DNA from: a virus | DNA: 26,085 bases | Reading direction: 5' to 3' (one strand) | IMG/VR virus record: IMGVR_UViG_3300047121_000644 | Span: 1-26,085 of that record | In this document: positions 1 to 6,300 of the stretch, one piece after another | How the letters are laid out: every line of letters starts with the position of its first letter | Position numbering within the stretch: the stretch's first letter is position 1 | Notes under the pieces: model-generated | Seen by the model: the letters and a program-made list of their open reading frames with translations, nothing else | Database searches by the model: none | Told to the model about the DNA's origin: nothing | Position numbers and translations under genes: made by a program

Positions 1-803
1 TGAGTTCACTTCCAAACTGGGTCGTCTGGGGCTGGTGGAATAGAGACGGTAGCAAAGTAAAAATGCCCTACAATCCAAAGACTGGCAAGGCTGCAAAGAC
101 CAATGAGCCATCAACGTGGGGTACTTACAGCGAAGCACGTTACCGATACGAGAGAAACACTAAGAGATATGCTGGCTTGGGTTTTGTCTTTTCTGAAGGA
201 ACTGGCTTATTTGGCATAGACCTAGACGGCTGCCTGGATAAGGGGCGACTTAGTAACTGGGCAATGAACATAGCCAATAACTTCCTGACCTATTCGGAGG
301 TATCTCCTAGCGAAACAGGCATCAAGATATTTGGGATCGGAGAGGTGCCTACCGGAGTAAAGCTGAAGATCAAAGTTGCTGGCGATCCGGTTGATGGTAA
401 GAAGCCAGGGATTGAGGTTTACGGAAAGGCTCGCCTCTTTTGCTACACAGGTATGCGGATCTCCATGCACACCGAATTGCACGATTGCAGTAGCGAACTG
501 TTCCGCCTAATAAAAAAAATACAACCGAAGGAAAAGCCAATTCAACTTAGCAGGAAGAATACTAGGGAGCATGGGGTAGCCAGTGTTGAGATCGCACGCA
601 ACTGGCTTGCTAAACACGGCCCTGCTTACTCAGGTCAATTCGGTCACACACATACGTACACAGCAGCACTGGCTCTGGTAGATGGGTTTGGCCTAGACCA
701 ACAGACTGCCCTTGATCTGCTTCGCGAGTGGAACACTTCATGCGTGCCACCCTGGAGCGAAAGAGATCTGGTACGAAAGATCCAGCAAGCCAGTAGGAGA
801 TAG
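1..803 (+). CDS. Primase-polymerase-like protein, 5' end cut by window edge
   Basis: The reading frame is open from base 3. Bases 1-2 are 'tg', so the start codon (probably ATG) very likely lies one base outside the window, giving about 267 aa. The first residues (SSLPNWVVWGWW, then KMPYNPKTG and a PSTW segment) match the N-terminus common in phage and plasmid archaeo-eukaryotic-type primase/polymerase proteins. The acidic pair is in GIDLDGC (about D74 and D76), followed by TYSEVSPSETGIKIF, where family members often have an SxSGxGxH motif; here the His is not conserved. The C-terminal ~70 residues, with WNTSCVPPWSERDLVRKI, look like a primase C-terminal helical domain. The expected role is priming or polymerising DNA at the phage fork. 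No helicase domain is present in this protein, so a helicase would have to be separate. Family assignment is from motif memory. Confidence 0.75.
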   Translation, partial: SSLPNWVVWGWWNRDGSKVKMPYNPKTGKAAKTNEPSTWGTYSEARYRYERNTKRYAGLGFVFSEGTGLFGIDLDGCLDKGRLSNWAMNIANNFLTYSEVSPSETGIKIFGIGEVPTGVKLKIKVAGDPVDGKKPGIEVYGKARLFCYTGMRISMHTELHDCSSELFRLIKKIQPKEKPIQLSRKNTREHGVASVEIARNWLAKHGPAYSGQFGHTHTYTAALALVDGFGLDQQTALDLLREWNTSCVPPWSERDLVRKIQQASRR

Positions 804-826
804 ATTACTGAAGTCACTTCAGTAAT
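804..826. promoter_or_regulatory. Perfect 11-bp palindrome after the primase gene
   Basis: The arms attactgaagt and acttcagtaat flank a single c, starting one base after the primase stop codon. There is no T-run, so an intrinsic terminator is unlikely. It may be an operator or an RNA hairpin. A related but imperfect copy lies about 40 bases downstream. Confidence 0.55.
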
Positions 827-867
827 GAGCATACCTTGAAAGTGGTATTTGATAGGGGATTGAGTTC

Positions 868-885
868 ACTGAAGTCGTCTTCAGT
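868..885. promoter_or_regulatory. Second copy of the ACTGAAG/CTTCAGT inverted repeat
   Basis: The arms actgaag and cttcagt flank tcgt. The core and the following 'aat' match the palindrome at 804-826. It is enclosed by a further short complement, gtggta (842-847) with taccac (889-894), so the RNA could form a larger stem. It sits about 25 bases upstream of the ribosome binding site of the next gene, a plausible operator or mRNA-control position. Confidence 0.5.
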
Positions 886-922
886 AATTACCACCCCCAG
901 TTAGTAGTGAAGGAGCGAAGAG

Positions 923-1156
923 ATGCCAAAGAAAGCGGCTAGTCAGCCAGCTAAGGGCAAGGCAGTGGCTGTGAAGGTCGACGGTAAGAAGCGAAGTGTA
1001 GGGCAGGCTGGCGTTACGCCTAAACCTGGAACCGCCAAAGGCGATGCCTACTGTGCTCGCTCAGCAAAGATCCCCAAGTGCGACAATCCTCCATGCGCCA
1101 ATGACATAAGCAGAAAGAGATGGGCCTGCAAAGGTTCCAAGAGCATGAAGAAATAA
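923..1156 (+). CDS. Small Lys-rich protein with conserved-looking Cys C-terminus
   Basis: This 77-aa basic protein has a clear ribosome binding site, AAGGAG, seven bases before ATG. The first ~40 residues are Lys/Ala/Gly-rich and probably disordered, which would suit nucleic-acid binding. The second half has GDAYCARSAKIPKC, then CAND, then SRKRWACKGSKSMKK, with four to five Cys residues that could bind a metal. The pattern YCARS...SRKRWxCxGxKSM recalls an uncharacterised domain family seen in phage proteins (possibly DUF6321, from memory and not verified). The preceding paired palindromes may control it. No function is assigned. Confidence 0.7.
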   Translation: MPKKAASQPAKGKAVAVKVDGKKRSVGQAGVTPKPGTAKGDAYCARSAKIPKCDNPPCANDISRKRWACKGSKSMKK

Positions 1157-1266
1157 TTTCATTGTCATGGAATAAATCTTAAAGCTTTTCACTCTAAGGT
1201 ATTGTCCGCAATACGTTGTGATTACTAAACTGTACTAGCTGACCTGCCATGTGTAGGGACAGTAAC

Positions 1267-1288
1267 GTGCCCGTCGCAAGGCGGGTAC
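1267..1288 (+). other. Stem-loop just upstream of the tRNA
   Basis: The arms gtgcccg and cgggtac form seven pairs (one G-U) around an 8-base loop, ending seven bases before the tRNA. No U-tract follows. It could be a processing or folding element of the tRNA transcript, or it could be chance. Confidence 0.35.
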
Positions 1289-1294
1289 AGCACG

Positions 1295-1364
1295 CAGGCT
1301 ATAGCTCAAACGGAAGAGCGTAGGGTCGCCCCCTAATATGCAGGTTCGAATCCTGCTGGCTTGC
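1295..1364 (+). tRNA. tRNA, probable Ala (CGC anticodon), slightly atypical
   Basis: Folding by hand gives acceptor caggcta/tggcttg (seven pairs, two G-U), TA at positions 8-9, D-arm gctc-aaacggaa-gagc with the GG in the loop, an anticodon arm, and a classical T-arm gcagg-ttcgaat-cctgc. The anticodon loop reads gTcgccc with U33, giving anticodon CGC (Ala, codon GCG). A G3-U70 pair, the alanine identity element, is present. Oddities: the anticodon stem has only four good pairs or position 26 is missing, the variable loop is three bases, the base at 37 is C, the discriminator is C, and no CCA is encoded. An extra G-C pair can extend the acceptor stem. That it is a tRNA is likely; the isotype is less sure. 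Confidence 0.65.
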
Positions 1365-1381
1365 TTAGCCTCCTCGGCTAG
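1365..1381 (+). other. Stem-loop immediately 3' of the tRNA
   Basis: The segment ttagcc-tcctc-ggctag has five Watson-Crick pairs plus one G-U. It abuts the tRNA 3' end without a U-run. It may protect or define the 3' end for processing; terminator activity is not supported. Confidence 0.35.
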
Positions 1382-1399
1382 GTAAAGAGGGTTCGTGAA

Positions 1400-1627
1400 G
1401 TGGCGAACAGAAACAATCACTGCCGAGTATGCTTACAGCAATGTGCTCTTAAAGGGGCTTCTGGGATTGCGGTCCTGGCTTGCTGTGCCGACACCCAAAG
1501 GGGATGGAGGGGGCGTACAATGACAGCCTTGCGTAATGGTCGGGACTTGATGAAAGCTGCCGGTGGCGTTACGCATGCAGGAAGCTGCAAACCATGGGAT
1601 GTGACAGATTGCAGCCGCGAGGTCTAA
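1400..1627 (+). CDS. Doubtful small Cys-containing protein
   Basis: An open frame of 75 codons starts at GTG after an AGAGGG sequence. An in-frame ATG at 1520 has a better ribosome binding site (GGAGGGG about nine bases upstream) and would give a 35-residue peptide starting MTALRNGRDLMKAAGG. The longer version has Cys at several N-terminal positions (CRVCLQQC, LACC), which could be zinc-binding or chance. I recognise no family. It lies between the tRNA and a structured non-coding stretch, so it may not be a gene at all. Confidence 0.3.
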   Translation: MANRNNHCRVCLQQCALKGASGIAVLACCADTQRGWRGRTMTALRNGRDLMKAAGGVTHAGSCKPWDVTDCSREV

Positions 1628-1768
1628 GGAAGAGCGCGGGTCACGCTGAGAGTGAAATCAGTAAAGCAACTTCCAGGTAGTGCACACCACTCAGTAGCAC
1701 TATGCACCCGTACCCACATTATGCGATTACGCGTGGGGATTTAATTTTTAATACGGGCGCAGACATCA

Positions 1769-1791
1769 CTTACACCACTGATCGGTGTAGG
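1769..1791 (+). promoter_or_regulatory. Stem-loop 1 of the ACAC/GTGT set
   Basis: The arms cttacacc and ggtgtagg form eight pairs (one G-U) around a seven-base loop. They are nested in an outer six-base pair set, gcgcag (1757-1762) with ctgcgc (1802-1807). The ACACC/GGTGT core recurs in the next two stem-loops. Confidence 0.5.
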
Positions 1792-1867
1792 ATTAGATGG
1801 CCTGCGCACCTACCTTTAACAACCTACTTAGTCTTCTTAAGAGAAGCCAAGGTATGGGACTAAGGGT

Positions 1868-1909
1868 ATTACACTCTGATTACCTGGGTTACTTAACTTA
1901 GGGTGTAAT
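1868..1909 (+). promoter_or_regulatory. Stem-loop 2 of the ACAC/GTGT set
   Basis: The arms attacactc and gggtgtaat form nine pairs (one G-U) with a 24-base loop. The loop's own gattac (1878-1883) can pair instead with gtaatc (1905-1910), so two mutually exclusive folds are possible. Confidence 0.5.
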
Positions 1910-1926
1910 CAATACACTTACCCAGA

Positions 1927-1956
1927 GATAACACTTACTATACATAGGGTGTTATC
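1927..1956 (+). promoter_or_regulatory. Stem-loop 3 of the ACAC/GTGT set
   Basis: The arms gataacac and gtgttatc form eight perfect pairs. An outer cactt (1915-1919) with aagtg (1957-1961) may extend the stem. Relative to stem-loop 2, flanking bases change on both arms together while the core ACAC/GTGT stays the same. Confidence 0.5.
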
Positions 1957-2042
1957 AAGTGCTAATGCTATGTAGTTGGTGTAGTGAGTGGTTGTTAAGA
2001 GACACAACACTGGCTTCTTTTTCAAGGATGGAATGATCAAGC

Positions 2043-2600
2043 ATGAGGTACACACTGGTTGGAGACCTGATAAAGCACCAGTACGTTTACGTAGACAGTC
2101 GCTTTACGCACAAGCAGCCAGAAGGTTTCATTCCTGCGGTGTGGTTTGGTGTCGTCAGTTTCCCTGGTCGAGCGTGGGGTTGCAACTTACTTTTAGAAAG
2201 TGGTGCGATCTATAGAAACATTCCGCTTCATGCCCTGGCTTTCTCACCCTCGCCGGAGCCGATCGTGTGGAGCGAAGTCGGTTCTCAAACGTGGGATTGC
2301 TATGGCTACGACTTTACGCTGATAGAGTACAGGTATCTTGCTGGCTTAAGGTGCAAGGCCAAGACAAAGCAGGGCGATTTCGCTGGCTCCTATCTGTTCA
2401 CGGCAGCCCCTATAGGCGATGGGTTCTCTGAGAACGTGGAGCAAAGTAAGGAGTTTACTTTTGTGCGACTTGAAAATGATCGCATAACAGTGCAGCCCAC
2501 AAATAACCTAGTGTTCGAAGAGCGAAGTTTCACTACGAACAAAGACATGGCATGGCCCACTGGCTTAAAGCGCCAGACCGAAGTGTATACCGCCGAGTAA
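2043..2600 (+). CDS. Unrecognised 185-aa protein
   Basis: This is the first gene of a three-gene rightward operon. The ATG is preceded by AAGGATGG at a longish spacing, so the start is only moderately certain. The protein is mixed in composition, predicted by eye to be mainly beta strand, with aromatic-rich segments (PAVWFGVVSFPGRAWG, WDCYGYDFTLIEYRYLAG). No signal peptide, membrane segment or catalytic motif stands out. An overlapping frame beginning near 1988 contains the same DNA but is shorter and less protein-like. I do not recognise the family and give no function. Its place between replication-type genes and the terminator suggests an accessory phage protein. Confidence 0.75.
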   Translation: MRYTLVGDLIKHQYVYVDSRFTHKQPEGFIPAVWFGVVSFPGRAWGCNLLLESGAIYRNIPLHALAFSPSPEPIVWSEVGSQTWDCYGYDFTLIEYRYLAGLRCKAKTKQGDFAGSYLFTAAPIGDGFSENVEQSKEFTFVRLENDRITVQPTNNLVFEERSFTTNKDMAWPTGLKRQTEVYTAE

Positions 2601-2642
2601 AAGATAAACCCTGCTGCAAGGAAGAATACAGGGGACCAAGAG

Positions 2643-2873
2643 ATGGCTAACGATAATGAGTATCGCGAGATTCAGATGAGCATACCTGAGGTTTACTTAA
2701 CCCAGGTAGTAGGGCCTAGTGCTATGGATGGTACGGAATTGGTGACGATTGAGATCACCAATATGGATGGCTCCTCAACCTTCCAGAACTTTCCAATTCC
2801 AGTAGCACTAGCTATTAGCGACCGCATGATGGTGTTGTGCATGGAGTCGCAAGCGAGGGATGCTAGGCGATGA
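2643..2873 (+). CDS. Unrecognised 76-aa acidic protein
   Basis: A small protein whose ATG follows AGGGG at eight bases. It opens with MANDNEYREIQMSIPEVYLTQ and contains LVTIEITNMDGSSTFQNFPIP, reading like a compact alpha/beta or beta-rich domain. The gene ends in an ATGA overlap with the next gene, so the two are probably translationally coupled. No family is recognised. Confidence 0.65.
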   Translation: MANDNEYREIQMSIPEVYLTQVVGPSAMDGTELVTIEITNMDGSSTFQNFPIPVALAISDRMMVLCMESQARDARR

Positions 2874-3301
2874 GATGGCTAGCTTGGCTATGGAGAAAGA
2901 TAATCCGTTTCTTTTTGTCGGCGCCCGTTCCACCGAGCGTGGTGCCTGTTCTAAATGGAGAAGTGTTTATGCCAGATGTTCGTGATGGGTTGGTGTATAG
3001 TGTAGAAGTTCCGGCGTTGCCAAGTGAAGGCGATCTATCATCGCAAGAACTATGCGTACACTATGATGGCAATAAGAATAAGATTGCCGTCGATGCAGCG
3101 GGTGGCAGTGTGAGCTTTATGGTGCCTCAGGACGCAGATGCTGGCATTCATTTAGTTTATATTGACAACGGTGGAAATGAGTCGGAAGGACCATTGTTTT
3201 CATTTAAGGCGATTGATACTATTAACACGTTCACACCTCCTGGCTTCGGTGAGGTGAAACTTGTGGAAGAAGTATTCGGCGTTTACTGGGAAGACGAATA
3301 A
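2870..3301 (+). CDS. 143-aa protein with N-terminal hydrophobic/basic anchor and beta-rich body
   Basis: The start codon overlaps the upstream stop (ATGA). The first ~18 residues (MRWLAWLWRKIIRFFLSA) alternate Trp/Leu/Phe with basic residues and could be a membrane anchor or amphipathic helix. A Pro-rich link (PVPPSVVPV) leads to a ~110-residue part rich in Val, Asp, Gly and Ser, reminiscent of an immunoglobulin-like beta sandwich (phrases such as GIHLVYIDNGGNESEGPLFSF). This architecture would fit a membrane-attached or surface-displayed accessory protein. It ends just before a strong terminator. No specific family is recognised; a spanin or holin role is not supported by any motif I can see. 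Confidence 0.7.
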   Translation: MRWLAWLWRKIIRFFLSAPVPPSVVPVLNGEVFMPDVRDGLVYSVEVPALPSEGDLSSQELCVHYDGNKNKIAVDAAGGSVSFMVPQDADAGIHLVYIDNGGNESEGPLFSFKAIDTINTFTPPGFGEVKLVEEVFGVYWEDE

Positions 3302-3344
3302 GCTGGTTGCCTAGTTTTTCGTTGTTGTTGGCTAGGTAGCTGGT

Positions 3345-3384
3345 GGGGTGGTACTCGTTGTGTGTCGGGTACCACCCCGTTTTT
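3345..3384 (+). terminator. Intrinsic terminator of the rightward operon
   Basis: A perfect ten-pair GC-rich stem (ggggtggtac with gtaccacccc, 14-base loop) is followed by g and five T residues. The T-run reads into the stop codon of the converging giant gene. In the leftward direction no U-run follows the stem, so it is a one-way terminator. A weaker cctag/ctagg stem lies just upstream (about 3310-3335). Confidence 0.85.
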
Positions 3385-6300
3385 ATTGCGCCTGACTGGC
3401 TTCCTGCTGTTTAACTTTCTTCCTTTCGTTGGCTCGACGATTGAGCAGCTTGAGAGTATTTGCTATCTGATTGGCTTCCTCAATTTGAGTCGGAGTCCAG
3501 TTCTCTTTAGCATAGTCTGGGAAGTACGGTGTACTAAATGTCCTTCCCCCAAGGTCTTTCATGTTCTTCGCAATCCTTTCCCGAAGAATTGCATCCTGAG
3601 CCCCTGGAGAAACGTCTGCAACACGTACCCCTGTGCCAAGGTTAAGCAGTAGCTTCCACGGTATCACATCGTATTTACGAGGGTCTGTCGCTGTTCTGAC
3701 GGTGTTTAAGAGTCGACCAGGGCCAGCATTCATGATCGCATACTCTAACCAAGGGTTGCCACCCAAGGGCTGCACCTGCTCCGTCCTGCTCCCTGTCGTC
3801 AAGTCCTTTATGTTCGCCGCAATACGAGCGATCGTGGGGTCAAGGTCAGCTATTTCGCGACCACCCATCGGGCTAGCTTGATACAAGCTACGCTGCGTCA
3901 TAACTTCAATAAGAGCCTTGGCAAGAGGATTAAGTCTTGAGCCAAGCTCACGCAGCCCTCCCGAAATATCGCCTCTCGCAACAACAGCTAGCTGTGCAGG
4001 ATCTTCATACGGCATACCGAAGCCAGTGATGTAGGATCGCGTTCCATCTGCACTTCGTCCAAGTGGAATCGAAGCAGTCTCTCTAATGTAATCAGGAGTA
4101 ACACTGGCTTCCTCGGACTGACCTGCTTTAGCTGAAGCAGTTATGGCTTGTCCCATTAAACCGCCAGGACGCTGTGCTAGAGTTTTAGCAACAAAAGGCG
4201 CGATGCCTCGTGAGTAGGAATAAAACGGGAACACGCGTCTTAAGAAATCACGTTCAAAGTTAGACAGGTTGGTATAGTCAATCTGTGCCTCATTAACCAA
4301 CTTTGAAATCGTATCTGGATCTAGCCCCTGCCTCTTCATGGCAAGGTAGGGCGCCAAGCGGTTTAGACCTTCAGTATACTGAGCAAGATCCTTACCTAGC
4401 TGAGCCGGTCGGAAGATGTCCATATCTGCCAAGCCACCCTTGATAAGCCAGGGGGATAGCCAACGCTGACCAAATGTAGTTCCTTTCTCAGCCGGTGAGA
4501 ACTTCCCTGCAAGTGGATTAACAGACTCGCTCCCGCGTACCCCAGGATACTGAGCACGCAATGATTCCTGAGCTTCTTGTAGTTGCTCTGCCGCCAAACC
4601 TTGACGTTCGCCAACAAGACCAAGTGCGAATATCTCTTGCCGCAACAACTCTGTTGCTTCTGAATCACTTAGCCCCTTACCTTTGAAGGCAGGCATAGTT
4701 GCTGCACCTTCGACGGTTCCACCTGTCACAAGTGCATGAGCATCAGCAATAGGTTTCGTAAATGACTTGATTGGATTGAGCCATGTTCTGCTGTCTGAAG
4801 GATTGAAGGCGTATCTTGGATCTACTTGCATTCCTTGGAACAAATTACTTGCCTGACCTGAACCGAAGTTTCTTGTATGAAATGACAAGAACGGCAAGGC
4901 TCCCGTTTGAAGCATCTTCCAAATGTTCAAACCCTTATCGTAGGTTCTTAGCAGTGGACGATATTCTTGCCCTAAAGTAGGCGGCCTAATAAATCTTCTG
5001 ATCTCATCTGCAATATCTGCCGGAACAACAAGCTCACTTAGATGAATCTGCTCTGGCATAATGGAGCGATAGTTGCTTGTCTGAAAGTTATTGGGATCAT
5101 TGAAGTTTCTGATCCTTGCCTGTGGAGGATTGTTCTTCCCCATGTCGATAACTTCAACCAACCTAACCTTGGGCTTGTTTGGTACTCGACCATTCATTGG
5201 GACGACGATACCAAGGCGATACGCTGGCAGGTTTAGTTTTGCATCTGGACTTACAAGGTCTGTCAGAAAGACTTGTTCATTTCCGAACTGTTGCAAATTG
5301 TAGCCAGGAGGCACTGCGCCATTAAGTATAGCATTTCTGGCTTGATTTCTAAGATCATCTACCTTTGGACTGATAAGGTTGTCATAGATTAGCTTGTCAG
5401 CACTGTGAACAGTCTCTTTATTCTTTTGCCTTAGCTGCTTTAAGACTCTGCCTACCGCAGTTTCGTTGTAATACCCACCTTCCTGTAAAGTTAAATTAAG
5501 TGCGGTTCCAGGTCGATCAGCAAACCTTGATCTGTGCGCTAGATTATCCATTGCAAGCTTGGTGATTATCCTAGCGTGAGCGACAGAGCGATGGCTGTGC
5601 TCAAGTCGCTGCATCGTTGCTCCGATAAGGTCAACGCTAAACAAAGGTATTGCGTTCTCTGCATGGCGAGGATCCAAGTTAGCCATGTAGCCAGCGAGTT
5701 TTTTAACTCGTGTTTTTAAGTCTGCATCGGCAATTGAATTAAATCCAATCGCTCCTTGTGTACTATCTAAACGGTCGCCATACTTGTCCCACAAACGCTT
5801 TGCTAGATCGTCAATCTCCTGTTGAATCTGGGCGCTAGCAGGCATTTCGCGAATGCCACGTTTGGCGATCACTCCAGAAAACTCAGGGTCGGTTGATATG
5901 TCATTAATGACCGCTGTTCCATCTTCGTATCCTTCTAGCTCAGGTCGTCTAGCTCTGACATGTGGATGCGATGGATCTAGCAGTTCACCGTAGTTCGGGT
6001 TATAGGGTAAGTCGGTAACTCCAGGCATAGGCGAGCGAACTCTGGCTACATACCTATTGTTAAACGACTTGGACTCCAGAATACCCATTGTGTTTTCTCT
6101 TCGAAAAGTTCCAAGATTACTCCTTCGCTCCCAGTTGAGTAGCCTTGTGACTTTATCTACTTGGTCAGGGCTGAGCCACCTTACATTGCTTTGCACATCA
6201 TTTGTGGTTATCGGATTGTAGGATCTGCGCCACTGCCCAGTACCATCTTGTCGCTTCACAATCAATGGACGCTCTGCAAGTCTTAGAATGTCGTTGTATC

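Larger units (their letters stand above)
1628..2042 (+). other. Non-coding stretch rich in stem-loops
   Basis: No convincing gene is seen here. The stretch contains a weak stem cccac/gtggg (1713-1737) and three stronger stem-loops listed separately. It precedes the operon of three small genes starting at 2043, so it is the natural place for that operon's promoter and leader. I could not identify a confident -35/-10 pair. Confidence 0.5.

Noticed and set aside
1500-1630. A second tRNA or a self-splicing intron in the non-coding stretch
   Set aside because: No second T-arm consensus and no tRNA fold found by eye; no recognisable intron core.
1988-2215. 75-aa frame overlapping the start of the 185-aa gene
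   Set aside because: Starts at GTG in a different frame, is mostly contained in the better gene, and has arginine-rich, unprotein-like composition.
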